DNA of 64,000 nucleotides from Nodosilinea sp. WJT8-NPBG4 (GCA_019359285.1 JAHHHQ010000044.1:62001-126000); one strand, 5' to 3'. Counted from the first letter of the stretch, positions 35,495 to 44,956 are shown. Numbers and translations: made by a program. The notes: generated by a model from the letters alone, not told the origin.

Positions 35495-36754
35495 CTATCG
35501 GGGCTGAAGTGAATGCACGTCGAGGCGGTAGGTCTGCCCCTGGTGGGTAATAGTTACCGGGGTAGGGCCAGCTCCAGCCGCTGGTGGAGGAGCAGGGATG
35601 GGGGTAAAGGTGACCCGCTCAACCTGGGCGCCAGCGGCGGGGGTGAGCGACCCGGCCACCTGGCTAGCCTGCTCTAGTTGGTTGGTCAGCGACACCAGAC
35701 CATTGAGCCCATTGATTAAATCACGCAGGTTGCGGCGCAGAACCGGGTCGCCAGTCAGCTCATCCACGTCGGCCATCACCTTGTGGGCGCTTTGAAAGAC
35801 GCTGCGGGCCGAATCTAGGGTTTGCTGAAGCATGACCAGATTTTCGGCGCTGTTGAAGGTGCCCGTGATCGAGCGAATATCGGCGGCAGCCACGGCGGCA
35901 TCGGCGGAGAGACGCTCGAGGTTGGTAACAAATTCGCCCTGCCGTAGGGCCGGACTGAGGGTGGTGGTAATGGCTTGGATCTCGGTGGCGCTGCGATCGA
36001 GGTTGGTGAGGGTATTTACCAGGGTGCCCCGGTTAGTGACCACCAGACGGTTGACCTCAGCACCGGTAATTTGGAACTGAGCGGCGGCGGCGCTGACATT
36101 GTTGGTGGCCCGATTGGCCGAGGCTGCCAGCGGCCCCAGCTCGGTCTGCAGCTGCCGCGACAGCACAATCAGCTCCGCTGACAGCAGGCTGGCGCTCTCG
36201 GTCAGGGTGGTGGCGTTGTCGAGAGTAACTTTGAGGTCGGCAATCAGCTCTGGATCGGAAAAAGCATTGGCGAGCCTTTCGGCCGAGAGCAGCAGTGACT
36301 CGTAGCTGGCTCCCACCTCACCGCTGAGGCGATCGCCGTCGCAGATAACTGTCTGTCCGAGGCAGCTCTCCCCCGTCGGGTCGACAGCTAGCTCTTGATC
36401 GCTCAGCAGCCGCTTGGGGGTAATGTCGATGGTGGTATCGCCAATCAGCCCCGACTGGTTAACCGCAATCACGGCATCGCGGGGAATACGCAGATCGTCG
36501 CTGCCAATTTCCACCGCTACATCTACAGCATTGGCGGTGGGCATAATGCTCAACACCTGCCCTATGGGCACTCCCCGGTAGCGCACGCTGGTGCCCTCCT
36601 GCATGCCCAAGGTGTTGTCAAACACAATGGTGGCTCGGTAGGTCTGGCTGCCCGGTTTTAGCCCCCGCAGCCACAGCACCAGACCGGCAAACAGCCCCAC
36701 GGCTATGAGAATTAACAGCCCCACCGATCCTTCTCGAATTGCCCTTGCCCGCAT
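35495..36754 (-). CDS. MlaD/MCE family lipid-transport protein
   Basis: A 419-residue protein with one N-terminal helix (GSVGLLILIAVGLFAGLVLWL) followed by an MCE domain (YRATIVFDNTLGMQEGTSVRYRGVPIGQVLSI, SGLIGDTTIDITPK) and a long helical C-terminus. This is the periplasmic lipid-binding part of an ABC lipid transporter, equivalent to chloroplast TGD2. The ATPase gene lies 103 bp upstream on the same strand. Confidence 0.9.
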   Translation of the reverse strand: MRARAIREGSVGLLILIAVGLFAGLVLWLRGLKPGSQTYRATIVFDNTLGMQEGTSVRYRGVPIGQVLSIMPTANAVDVAVEIGSDDLRIPRDAVIAVNQSGLIGDTTIDITPKRLLSDQELAVDPTGESCLGQTVICDGDRLSGEVGASYESLLLSAERLANAFSDPELIADLKVTLDNATTLTESASLLSAELIVLSRQLQTELGPLAASANRATNNVSAAAAQFQITGAEVNRLVVTNRGTLVNTLTNLDRSATEIQAITTTLSPALRQGEFVTNLERLSADAAVAAADIRSITGTFNSAENLVMLQQTLDSARSVFQSAHKVMADVDELTGDPVLRRNLRDLINGLNGLVSLTNQLEQASQVAGSLTPAAGAQVERVTFTPIPAPPPAAGAGPTPVTITHQGQTYRLDVHSLQPR

Positions 36755-36857
36755 GGTGCCCCTTAACTCAACCGCTTAACGGCTTACTCACAATTCCATT
36801 CTCTACCGAATCAGCTCTACCTGAGCACGACTATCAATCGCGCTGACCGGTTTGAGC

Positions 36858-37718
36858 CTACTGCACCATCTGAATTGGCCCCTCAACCCGGCCGCTAAAG
36901 AACTGCCGCACAAAGGGATTATCGGTTTCATCGACGGCGGTGACAGGCCCCTGCCACTGAATCCTGCCCCGATGCAAAAAAATCACCCGATCGGCGGTGC
37001 GCCGAATGGTGCTGTCCTGGTGGGTGACAATCAGGTATGAGCTGCACCCGTTGTTACGCTGAATGGCGCGAATCAAATCTTCGATCACCGTAGAGGCGAT
37101 CGGGTCGAGGCCAGCCGTAGGCTCATCGTAGAGCAGCAGTGCCGGTCGATCCTGAGGGTTTTCAGGGTTTGAGACAATTGCCCGGGCAAAGCTCACTCGC
37201 TTGCGCATACCCCCAGACAGCTCTGCCGGGTAGCGGCTGCCCGTACCCGGCAGCCCCACCATGTCAAGCACGTCATCGACGATCTGGCGAATCTGGTGGG
37301 CGGGCAGCTGAGAATGCTGATAGAGCAAAAACCCTACATTCTCTTCTACCGAGAGGGAGTCAAACAGCGCCGCTTGCTGAAACACCATGCCAATGCCCAC
37401 CGGATCGGGCGAATCTTCGATCAGCCCCTCTCGCCGGTTCCCCTGCACATAGATCTCGCCCTCGTCAGGGGCAAGCAACCCGGCAATGATTCTTAAAATA
37501 GTAGATTTCCCTGTACCTGAGGGGCCGATGATCGCCACCGCCTCGCCTCGGTTTAGCGTGAGATCGACATTGTCGAGCACCTGATTGCTATCAAACTGCT
37601 TTGAAATACCCTTGAGCTCTAGCAGGACCCCGCCGCCCGCTCCGGGCTGGGCGGCACGGGGAGACAAAGGGACGCTAGACTGCCCTGGGATAGTGCTGGA
37701 ATTGTGGAGATCGGCCAT
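36858..37718 (-). CDS. MlaF-like ABC transporter ATP-binding protein
   Basis: A 286-residue ATPase: Walker A GPSGTGKST, Q-loop VFQQAALFDSLSVEENV, signature LSGGMRKRV, Walker B LLLYDEPTAGLDP, H-loop VTHQ. The FDSLSVEENVGF stretch is typical of MlaF/TGD3 lipid transporters. Upstream of mlaD in the same direction. No permease (MlaE/TGD1) is present in the window, so it is encoded elsewhere. Confidence 0.92.
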   Translation of the reverse strand: MADLHNSSTIPGQSSVPLSPRAAQPGAGGGVLLELKGISKQFDSNQVLDNVDLTLNRGEAVAIIGPSGTGKSTILRIIAGLLAPDEGEIYVQGNRREGLIEDSPDPVGIGMVFQQAALFDSLSVEENVGFLLYQHSQLPAHQIRQIVDDVLDMVGLPGTGSRYPAELSGGMRKRVSFARAIVSNPENPQDRPALLLYDEPTAGLDPIASTVIEDLIRAIQRNNGCSSYLIVTHQDSTIRRTADRVIFLHRGRIQWQGPVTAVDETDNPFVRQFFSGRVEGPIQMVQ

Positions 37719-38040
37719 AGACCTTACCGATGGGAGTACCCGTGTCTGCTCAGCGGTCTGGTTGCCTAGGGTTGTCGAGCTAAGCGGTTGGGTTTACCAA
37801 CCATTAACAGCCACTGGGCATATCCATGCCTTGACTCTATCAAATAGCCGCTAAAATCGAAGGCGCTGGTGCTCATCCTATCAAAGGCTGTTTGAAACAC
37901 CTGGGCAAATTTCATCCACCCACCGGGATATTGTCTGGGATAGGTCATTTGGGTTAGATACGACAGCCCAATCGCCCACAGCCCTACTGTCCGCTGCAAA
38001 CCACCGCTCAGGTTGGTCAGATCGTTATCGACCTCCTTTC
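37719..38040. other. 322-bp divergent intergenic region (mlaF / yvcK)
   Basis: Carries the promoters of mlaF and yvcK. A minus-strand frame (37766 to about 38020) lies here, with a strong Shine-Dalgarno sequence AAAGGAGGT just upstream but only TTG or CTG as starts. Its product resembles nothing I know. Left uncalled. Confidence 0.4.
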
Positions 38041-39423
38041 ATGTTCTTAAAACCTTTTTATAAAGCCCTGACCAGACTGTTTCAGCAGGTCAGACGGGAG
38101 ACGTTAACCCTGGCGCCGCCAAGGCGGATTAACCGGCTCATGTGGTGGCTAGCACCGGGACTGCTAGTTAAGCGCTGGCTGTTTCTCAGCATGGCTGGGG
38201 TGCTGCTGGTTGGAACCGGCGGCATGATCTGGCTCAAGCTGACGCCGGTATTTTATACGGGGCGGCTTCTAGGGGCGGCGCTGCGGGCCTTTACGACCCA
38301 CGTACCCAACTACGTCAGCGGCCCCGTGGGGATTTTGCTGGGTCTGGGTCTGATTTTTTGGGGCCAGAGCCGCACCGTGGGCGCCATTACCGATGTATTA
38401 ATTCCAGGAAATGAGGAGGACCTGCTCGACGCCCTGCTGACCCAGCGGCGGCTGTCGCGGGGGCCGAAGATTGTGGTGGTGGGCGGCGGCACTGGGCTGT
38501 CTAACCTGCTGCGGGGCATGAAGCGCTACAGCTCTAACATTACGGCGATTGTGACGGTGGCAGACGATGGCGGCTCGTCGGGACGACTGCGGCGCGAAAT
38601 GGGGGTGCTGCCGCCGGGAGATATTCGCAACTGCCTGGCAGCCCTAGCGGACGAAGAAAAGCTGCTGACAGAGCTATTTCAGTATCGGTTTGAATCGGGC
38701 AGCGGCCTGGTGGGCCACAGCTTTGGCAACCTGTTTTTGACCGCCATGAACGAGATTACGGGGGATTTGGAGCAGGCGATCGCGGCCAGTTCTAAGGTGC
38801 TGGCGGTGCGGGGCCAGGTGCTGCCCTCGACCTCAGTAGATGTGCAGCTGTGGGCTGAGCTAGAGGATGGCCGCAGAATTGTTGGTGAGTCAAAAATTAC
38901 CGAGGCACGGGGTCGGATTGTGCACATTGGCTGCCTGCCCCCCAACCCACCGGCGCTGGCCAAGGCGGTTAAGGCGATTGAAGAGGCCGACTACATCGTG
39001 ATTGGCCCTGGCAGCCTCTATACCAGCATTATTCCTAACCTGCTGGTGCCCGATCTGGTGAAGGCGATCGCGGCTCGGCAGGTGCCTCGTATCTACATCT
39101 GCAACATTATGACCGAGCCGGGCGAAACCGATGGGTTTTCGGTGTCTGACCACATTCGGGCGATCGACTCGGCCTGCGGCTGCTACCTATTTGATGCAGT
39201 GCTGGTGCAAAAGGTGATGCCCTCCGATCCGGTGATTAGCCACTACGCCATGGCAGGGGTAGGGCCAGTGCTGCTCGATCGCGCCGCCATTCTCGACTCA
39301 GGCCGCCGTATTATCGCCGCCAACGTGATGGAAGAGGGCACCGATCTGACGGTGCGCCACCACAGCGAACGGCTGGCGCGGGTGCTGCTGCGGTGGTATA
39401 CGCGGACGCAGCGGCTTTGGTGA
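38041..39423 (+). CDS. YvcK/CofD-like gluconeogenesis factor, membrane-anchored form
   Basis: A 460-residue protein. Two N-terminal hydrophobic segments ([32 protein letters not shown]) precede a CofD-like Rossmann domain with [47 protein letters not shown] and [15 protein letters not shown]. In Bacillus, YvcK binds UDP-sugars and is needed for growth on gluconeogenic carbon and for cell shape. The membrane-anchored form is usual in cyanobacteria. The ATG at 38041 lacks a good ribosome binding site. Confidence 0.9.
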   Translation: MFLKPFYKALTRLFQQVRRETLTLAPPRRINRLMWWLAPGLLVKRWLFLSMAGVLLVGTGGMIWLKLTPVFYTGRLLGAALRAFTTHVPNYVSGPVGILLGLGLIFWGQSRTVGAITDVLIPGNEEDLLDALLTQRRLSRGPKIVVVGGGTGLSNLLRGMKRYSSNITAIVTVADDGGSSGRLRREMGVLPPGDIRNCLAALADEEKLLTELFQYRFESGSGLVGHSFGNLFLTAMNEITGDLEQAIAASSKVLAVRGQVLPSTSVDVQLWAELEDGRRIVGESKITEARGRIVHIGCLPPNPPALAKAVKAIEEADYIVIGPGSLYTSIIPNLLVPDLVKAIAARQVPRIYICNIMTEPGETDGFSVSDHIRAIDSACGCYLFDAVLVQKVMPSDPVISHYAMAGVGPVLLDRAAILDSGRRIIAANVMEEGTDLTVRHHSERLARVLLRWYTRTQRLW

Positions 39424-39494
39424 GCAGGGTTTAGGGTCTAGGGTTTAGGGCTATAGCCTTATACCTGGAACCTGATACCTTGAACCTGTAATCC
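39424..39494. repeat. TTTAGGG / CTTGAACCTG intergenic repeat
   Basis: GGGTTTAGGGTCTAGGG is followed by TTTAGGG, then by CTGGAACCTGATACC and TTGAACC. Same word family as 5436-5497 and 44957-45007. It lies between convergent genes. Confidence 0.55.
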
Positions 39495-39758
39495 CTAAGA
39501 AGGGTTAGCGTTAAAGCGACGGCTAACCCAACCGACGATGCCACTGGCGATCGCCCCAGCCATCAACACGCTTAGGGCGGGCATAATCAGCGGGTTCCAC
39601 AGCGAGTACCAGAGGTCCAACCCGAGGTCAACATTCATGCTGCGCCCCAGCACGGCCACTAAAAACCAGCCCAGGCTAAGCAACACCAGGCCCAGGTCGG
39701 CCACCAGGACCCAGCTAATCAGGCTAGAGATGCGTTGTGTGATGGGCGTTTCTTTCAT
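39495..39758 (-). CDS. Small two-helix membrane protein
   Basis: An 87-residue protein with two helices (LISWVLVADLGLVLLSLGWFLVAVLG and PLIMPALSVLMAGAIASGIVGWVS). The regular two-helix layout and the good codon pattern support a real gene. I do not recognise the family. Confidence 0.65.
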   Translation of the reverse strand: MKETPITQRISSLISWVLVADLGLVLLSLGWFLVAVLGRSMNVDLGLDLWYSLWNPLIMPALSVLMAGAIASGIVGWVSRRFNANPS

Positions 39759-39849
39759 GGGGTTAAAGGTAAGAAGGCTTGGAATGAAGGCGACATCGGG
39801 AACGAGCGTGCTAGCGAGTGGCGATCGCGCTCAGCCCCAATTTTAAGTC

Positions 39850-39884
39850 AAAAATTAGGCTGCTCTAAGGACTAGAGCAGCCTA
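39850..39884 (-). terminator. Rho-independent terminator
   Basis: A perfect inverted repeat, AGGCTGCTCT (39857-39866), 7-base loop, AGAGCAGCCT (39874-39883), one more T-A pair outside, and five T residues after it on the minus strand (39850-39854). It terminates the small gene ending at 39959, about 75 bases downstream of its stop. Confidence 0.8.
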
Positions 39885-39958
39885 CCAAAAAGACTAAGTA
39901 TTAACTGATTGATACAAAATTTGCCTTGGCTGAGGCAGGTAGCTGGCCTGGAGTTATC

Positions 39959-40141
39959 TTAAGCGTCAAGATTCTGGATCAGCAGATTGTCGGGGTCAAC
40001 GTAGTGACAAACGGCATCATCAACGCAGATGAGAGCCCAGCCAGAGGCCTCAATACTGACTAATTCGTAGTCAGCATCCTGAACAAAAAATCCCTTGTGA
40101 TTCCGAGTTTCGGGCTTGATTGCAACGGGGTTAGTAGACAT
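39959..40141 (-). CDS. Small hypothetical protein
   Basis: A 60-residue soluble protein (MSTNPVAIKPETRNHKGFFVQDADYELVSIEASGWALICVDDAVCHYVDP in outline). A longer frame to 40225 exists, but the ATG at 40141 gives the protein-like portion. A strong terminator lies downstream, supporting transcription. Function unknown. Confidence 0.6.
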   Translation of the reverse strand: MSTNPVAIKPETRNHKGFFVQDADYELVSIEASGWALICVDDAVCHYVDPDNLLIQNLDA

Positions 40142-40688
40142 GACTAATGCTCTCCAGATAACAACGACCAGCAATGGTAAGAAAAGCTTATGGCTTACTT
40201 GAGGAAATCCTATCACCGCCTTCATGAGAATTTTATTAAGTAATTTAAGGCTTTATTGCAGAGAAGCTGTGTAACTGGATGTTACGAGGCGATCGCACCC
40301 CCGATGTAGCTTGTCAATCCCTTGATTTATCGTTTGCTGGCTGCGGAATCACATAATTTTTGCCGTCAAAGGAAGGTTAACTAAAGTTTTATGAATTCTC
40401 TATCAGTTCCGCAGAATCACTGAAAAAACGGTAGAAATACTCATGGATTGCGGCAGTTCTTTTAACATTTATCCCGTTTTTCTCGGATTCCCCCTTAGGT
40501 TAGGTGCATTCTCGGCGGCGACATGCACAGTTGGGTTATTAACTTGAATTCGGTCACTGTTGCACGATTATAAATGTTCGCCAAAACCGCTCATTCCTCT
40601 CTGTCAGACGGCCGCCAATATGCCAGACCTACGGGAATTTGAGTTCAGCACCCAAAGCTAAGCCCTAAAATTTGGGTGATTTAATTCG
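40142..40688. other. 547-bp divergent intergenic region
   Basis: AT-rich compared with the flanks. It holds promoters for the small minus-strand gene and the Nudix gene. One HIP1-like site is present. No ORF, tRNA or long hairpin found. Confidence 0.45.
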
Positions 40689-41330
40689 ATGGATCAATCG
40701 TTTCCTATGACCTCTCAGTGGCTAGGCTGGATTCAGCAACTTCAAGGCATTGCCCAAACCGGGCTGCACTACAAAAATCATCCTTTTGACGTAGAGCGCT
40801 ACGAACAGATTCAGGCGATCGCCGCTGCCATGCTCGCCGCCCAAATTGAGGCCGATCCGCCCACTGTTCTGAATTTTATTCAGCAAGAGCAGGGTCACGC
40901 CACCCCCAAAGTCGATGTTAGAGGCGTCGTGTTTCGCGATCAAAAAATTCTGCTGGTGCAGGAGCAATCGGATGGGCTATGGGCACTACCTGGCGGCTGG
41001 GCCGACATTGGCGACTCCCCCAGCCACGCTGTTGAGCGCGAAATTTTTGAAGAATCTGGCTTCACGGCTCGGGCCACCCAACTGCTGGCCTGCTACGATC
41101 GCGCCCACCCCCGCCACGGGCACCCTCCAGCCCTGCACCACAGCTACAGGCTAGTGTTTCACTGCGAAATTACTGGCGGGCAACTCACCCCCAGCTACGA
41201 AACACCAGCGGTTGACTTCTTTGGCCCCAACGACATTCCGCCCCTTTCCCTAGGGCGCACTGGGCCAGAACAAATTCAACGCTTTTTTGACTATCTCAAA
41301 AATCCCGATCAGCCCACCGATTTCGACTAA
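40689..41330 (+). CDS. Nudix hydrolase with N-terminal Nudix-associated domain
   Basis: A 213-residue protein. The first about 65 residues (WLGWIQQLQGIAQTGLHYKNHPFDVERYEQIQAIAA) match the helical domain found before many ADP-ribose-type Nudix enzymes. The Nudix box is complete: GGWADIGDSPSHAVEREIFEESGF, with REIFEE metal ligands. Likely cleaves ADP-ribose or another nucleoside-diphosphate derivative. Stops just before a C-rich tract. Confidence 0.9.
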   Translation: MDQSFPMTSQWLGWIQQLQGIAQTGLHYKNHPFDVERYEQIQAIAAAMLAAQIEADPPTVLNFIQQEQGHATPKVDVRGVVFRDQKILLVQEQSDGLWALPGGWADIGDSPSHAVEREIFEESGFTARATQLLACYDRAHPRHGHPPALHHSYRLVFHCEITGGQLTPSYETPAVDFFGPNDIPPLSLGRTGPEQIQRFFDYLKNPDQPTDFD

Positions 41331-41341
41331 CCCACTGGCTC

Positions 41342-41401
41342 AACCGCCCCCACCTCCCCTACTTGCCTACCCTCCCACTCCCTTCCCCCTTCTCCCCACC
41401 C
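41342..41401. repeat. C-rich tract (CCCACCT/CTACCC units)
   Basis: Plus-strand C-rich counterpart of the G-rich tracts elsewhere. It lies between convergent genes, and its inner part encodes the last residues of the minus-strand 710-residue protein. Confidence 0.6.
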
Positions 41402-43491
41402 TTCTGCAACGCCCCCTGAAACACCCAGCGGCCAACAGGCTCTTCGCCCGAAGGCACCAGTCGCAGCGGGCTCTGTCCATTTGAACTAGCTACCAGAGGT
41501 TCGTAGGCAATGGCGATGGGAAAATCGCGCTGGTCAAAGGCCTCTAGCAAGGTCTGTCGGGGCAGTTCAGCGGGGTCAATAAAGGTCGGATCGTAGTCAA
41601 AAAAGGCCTGGCGCTGGCTTTCGATCTGCACGCCGCTGGCCCGCATTTCTTCGTCGTAGGCCAAGGTGTAGTTGACGAAGTCGGGCTGGCGTTCCCCCAA
41701 CTGCATGCGGTCTTTGATCACAATGCGATTTTTAACCGTGAGAGTGTACTGGCTAGGGGCAGATGTGTCGTCGGCGAAGTAAAGGCGCTTGAGGTCAGTT
41801 TTGGCGGCTAGGGCAACGCGCTGGCCCGCTGGCAGCTTGAGGCCGCTGAGGTCAAACCCAGAGCTTTTAGACACCTGGCGATCGGTGAGCGAAAATCCGG
41901 TTTCTGGAGTAGAGGAGTTGAACTGGTAGGTTCTGATCTCATCGGTGAGATTGATCGACAGGTGGGGCAGGTCGGTGGCTCGGTTGGCCACCAGGCTGAT
42001 CTCTGGCCCGGTGGCATTGGCCACCAAAAACAGGGTGAGGGTTTGACTGGGGTCAAGCCTGAGTTCCTCAACGTTGGCTGTGTACCCTGGCCCCGTGAGC
42101 TGGAGCGTAGCGGTCTGGCTGGGTGCCGTGGCCACCCCAGTTAGGGTGACCTGGAGAGGTTGCCCCAGCTGGTTGGAGGGCAGTCGATAGCTGGCGGGCA
42201 CCCCGCGATTCAATCCGCCTTTGAAGGGCACCAGCTCTACGGCGTCCTGACTGCTGACAGACAGGAGGGCTAGGTCAGCGTCCGCCGACTCCTCATAGGG
42301 GGTAACGGCGAGCACCCCTTCTCCAATTAAGGTGATGTCTACGGTGGCAGCAGCTTTTGTCTCGGCCTCAGATTCAGACCCAGGGCCACAAAAGGGGCAT
42401 GTGAAGGGGCCAGTGGCAGCCAGCGGTTGGTCAGCTGGGGGCTGCCGCCACGATCGCTGAGTCAGATCGAGGGTTTTGCTCTGCCCATCGCCTTGAAATG
42501 CCGGACCGCTGGCAATGGGTTGGTAGGTCCAAGTATCGGCCTGAGTGTCAAACTCCACGTGGAGGTCGGTGGGGCTGCTGGGCCGGCCGGCGGGATAGTT
42601 GCTGTCATAGACGTAAACCCAGTACTTGCCGCTGCCCTGATCCTCGACGCGGTAAGGGGTTAGGCTGTGGCCCTCAGTCAAGGCACCCTCCAGGCGACTA
42701 TATACCCCCATGGTGAATGGGTCGAGGGAGCCGCCGAGAAAGACCCCCAGCAGCGATCGCAAAATTTGAGTCGGGGTAAAAGTGTCGCGCACAGTCTGGG
42801 TCTGCTGAGCCACCTCAGTTACTCCCTGCATCAGAAACAGGTTGGCGATGAAGGTTTGCAGGACAAACAGGGTGCGCACTAGACCAAACACGGTGCGCCC
42901 CAGCACGGCATTGACCAACCGCTGCCACCAGGGTAGACGTGGCTGGCCGGGTTGCCACAGGTCGAGCACCGCGGCGGCCATGCCCTCCGAGAGCCCCTGG
43001 TTCATGCGGCCCAGCTGAGTTTGTAGCCAGCTTTGGGCAGCGGCGGTGAGCACGCAGGTGGTCGATTCGCCCCCGACGCAGACCTGAGTACCAAACAGTT
43101 GTTGCAGCTGCTCGGTCAGCACCTCTTCCCAAGCTTGAGGATTGCGGGTGATATCAATGGCCTGGGTTAACTCCTGGTTAGAAAACTGAAAACCGTTCAC
43201 TGCCGGATCAAAATTGGGCAGGGCCGCGCTGCCGCCGGGCAGTTGATCGAGCTGAGCCAACCAGTCTGAGTTAGCAGTAGTTGGGGCAGCCGTTGGGGTC
43301 TGAAGCCTAGTTTCCCAAGGCGAAACGGCAGCCAGCGCACCGTAGGGTAGCAGTTGCACAGTGAGGTAAGTTGTGAGCAGCATGACCGCCAGCCATCGCC
43401 ACCGCCGCCATCGACCCAGTTTGATGCCGTGAAGAATTGCCACTACCATGCCCACAACGCACTGCCTGGTGATTGTAACGAAAGAGGTCAT
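41359..43491 (-). CDS. Large secreted protein of unknown function
   Basis: A 710-residue protein. A basic N-terminus (GRWRRWRW) and hydrophobic LAVMLLTTYLTVQLLPYGALAA predict export. Residues about 90-240 are helical. The segment with PYRVEDQGSGKYWVYVYDSNYPAGR, then HVEFDTQADTWTY, resembles a module seen in bacterial secreted papain-like or fibronectin-like proteins, though no protease triad is visible. A CPFC pair follows, then beta-rich repeats. I cannot name a family. The last about 13 residues (GEKGEGSGRVGK) come from the C-rich repeat, so the natural C-terminus may be shorter. Start uncertain. Confidence 0.7.
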   Translation of the reverse strand: MTSFVTITRQCVVGMVVAILHGIKLGRWRRWRWLAVMLLTTYLTVQLLPYGALAAVSPWETRLQTPTAAPTTANSDWLAQLDQLPGGSAALPNFDPAVNGFQFSNQELTQAIDITRNPQAWEEVLTEQLQQLFGTQVCVGGESTTCVLTAAAQSWLQTQLGRMNQGLSEGMAAAVLDLWQPGQPRLPWWQRLVNAVLGRTVFGLVRTLFVLQTFIANLFLMQGVTEVAQQTQTVRDTFTPTQILRSLLGVFLGGSLDPFTMGVYSRLEGALTEGHSLTPYRVEDQGSGKYWVYVYDSNYPAGRPSSPTDLHVEFDTQADTWTYQPIASGPAFQGDGQSKTLDLTQRSWRQPPADQPLAATGPFTCPFCGPGSESEAETKAAATVDITLIGEGVLAVTPYEESADADLALLSVSSQDAVELVPFKGGLNRGVPASYRLPSNQLGQPLQVTLTGVATAPSQTATLQLTGPGYTANVEELRLDPSQTLTLFLVANATGPEISLVANRATDLPHLSINLTDEIRTYQFNSSTPETGFSLTDRQVSKSSGFDLSGLKLPAGQRVALAAKTDLKRLYFADDTSAPSQYTLTVKNRIVIKDRMQLGERQPDFVNYTLAYDEEMRASGVQIESQRQAFFDYDPTFIDPAELPRQTLLEAFDQRDFPIAIAYEPLVASSNGQSPLRLVPSGEEPVGRWVFQGALQKGGEKGEGSGRVGK

Positions 43492-43955
43492 CGCCTTCGT
43501 CAGTGCCTAGGGCAGATGAGCTATTGGTCAGAATAATTCACGGGCAAACATTCAAACCCACACGGCATTTCCTGCTGACGTAGGCAGTCTGCGGCTTTCG
43601 TTCAGGATGGCTGGATACAGATATGAATCAAAAATTCAATGTCTCTCGTAGGGGCAAGCGGCTGTTTGCCCCCATCCAAAGTCATGCCACCGTTTAGCAA
43701 CGCCTTCGTTCTGTTTTGCGGGAGGCAGCCCGTCGCTTTTCATTGTTTATGGGAGCCTGTCTGCCTAGGGGCGTGAAGGTGCAGCCTGAGAATTATTCCT
43801 CAGGTTCACTAGACGCTTAAGCTCTTTTCTTGCAACTTTGAGGGAAGTTTTAAGCTTTGTAACAGCGCTAGGGCTTCTAGCTAAAGTGATAGTCCTCTGC
43901 GATCGCCAACTTGGCTAAAATTACGACCACATCAGGGCGACTATAGGAATTAACT
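43492..43955. other. 464-bp intergenic region with one palindrome
   Basis: No ORF of note. Contains the palindrome at 43651-43672. Just before the small gene at 43956 there is AGGA eight bases before the ATG. The promoter of the 710-residue protein must also be here. Confidence 0.45.
43651..43672. repeat. GGGGCAAGC-GGCT-GTTTGCCCC palindrome
   Basis: Nine pairs including one G-U. This is the core of a palindrome (GTAGGGGCAA...TTGCCCC) that I recall as widespread between genes in cyanobacterial genomes. Confidence 0.55.
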
Positions 43956-44162
43956 ATGTTTTTTCAGCTACCTCCGACTCTGCCAACCGACTCTGCCGCT
44001 ACAGTCCCCATTGTCGAAACCATGGCTGAGTGCAAAAAGGGCAGTCGCGACTGTTTCCCTGAAGATCGAGTTGGGGTTGCTGTTGAGCTTGCCAAAATAA
44101 CTGTTCTTGACCTTAAAACAAAGGCCGTGACCACCGGGTTTCATACCGGAGTGAACGCTTAA
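43956..44162 (+). CDS. Small hypothetical protein with own terminator
   Basis: A 68-residue soluble protein with two Cys near the middle (ECKKGSRDC) and no membrane segment. AGGA lies eight bases before the ATG, and a near-perfect terminator follows 28 bases after the stop, so it behaves as a free-standing small transcription unit. I do not recognise it. It is more A/T-rich than its flanks. Confidence 0.55.
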   Translation: MFFQLPPTLPTDSAATVPIVETMAECKKGSRDCFPEDRVGVAVELAKITVLDLKTKAVTTGFHTGVNA

Positions 44163-44189
44163 ATTAGTTAACTGCTGCTACCGCCACCG

Positions 44190-44218
44190 GCCGCTAGGAC
44201 TAAACCTAGCGGCTTTTT
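44190..44218 (+). terminator. Rho-independent terminator
   Basis: GCCGCTAGG (44190-44198), loop ACTAAA, CCTAGCGGC (44205-44213) and TTTTT (44214-44218). Plus-strand orientation matches the 68-residue gene. Its 3' half overlaps the end of the convergent bioD gene. Confidence 0.9.
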
Positions 44219-44922
44219 GCTAGGTTCAGTGCCGATGCTGGATAGAGTGCCTCTAACTCTAGATTGGCCGCCGCCGCCGCCAAGGCCGCCGGTGACTCTG
44301 GGGTAGGCAGGTAGGGCAGCGTGCCCAGCACAGGAATCTGGGCTAGGCTGGCGATCAGCCCCGCTGGCGCCCACTGATCGATCTGCTCAGGGGTACAGGG
44401 CTGAGGGCAATTGAGCACAATGCCCCGCAGGTCGATAGCGTTTTGCCGAGCCAAGGCTACGTTAGCGATCGCCTGGGCGATCGCCCCCAGCCTGACCGGC
44501 ACCACCAGCACCACCGGCAGGTGCCAAGCCGCCGCCAGGTCAGCCACGGTGAGTTCGTAGGTGACTGGTGACCCCAGCCCCCCCAAACCTTCAACTAAAA
44601 CCCAGGGGTTTTGCTGGGTAGCGGTTTCCAAAGTGCGCCAGGCCGAGGTGAGATCCACCGAGCGCCCCTCTAGGGCAGCGGCCAGGGGTGGGGCCAGGGG
44701 CGCATCAAAGTACTGGGGCGTAATGGCCTCCAAACTTGTGTCAGGAAAAAAGAGGCGCTGGTACAGCTCGCGATCGCCCACGCCAGACTGAAACGGCTTC
44801 AGCACCGCCGGAGCCTGATCTGGCCGATGCTGCTGCCAGTAGGCCAATAGAGCACTGGTGAGAACGGTTTTGCCCACTTCGGTGTCGGTACCGGCTACCA
44901 GTAGCACATTCAAAGAAACCAT
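44206..44922 (-). CDS. bioD: Dethiobiotin synthetase
   Basis: Uses ATP and CO2 to close the ureido ring of dethiobiotin in biotin synthesis. A 238-residue protein with the BioD P-loop GTDTEVGKT (residues 11-19), substrate region VLKPFQSGVGD, and VEGLGGLGSPV (the second glycine-rich motif). Other biotin genes are not nearby. Confidence 0.93.
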   Translation of the reverse strand: MVSLNVLLVAGTDTEVGKTVLTSALLAYWQQHRPDQAPAVLKPFQSGVGDRELYQRLFFPDTSLEAITPQYFDAPLAPPLAAALEGRSVDLTSAWRTLETATQQNPWVLVEGLGGLGSPVTYELTVADLAAAWHLPVVLVVPVRLGAIAQAIANVALARQNAIDLRGIVLNCPQPCTPEQIDQWAPAGLIASLAQIPVLGTLPYLPTPESPAALAAAAANLELEALYPASALNLAKSR

Positions 44923-44956
44923 ATGCCCTTTTAGAAAAAACTTGAGTCAAGGAATC

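Noticed and set aside
39424..39494. TTTAGGG repeats resembling plant-type telomere sequence
   Set aside because: Only a few imperfect units between two ordinary bacterial genes; part of a dispersed intergenic repeat family.
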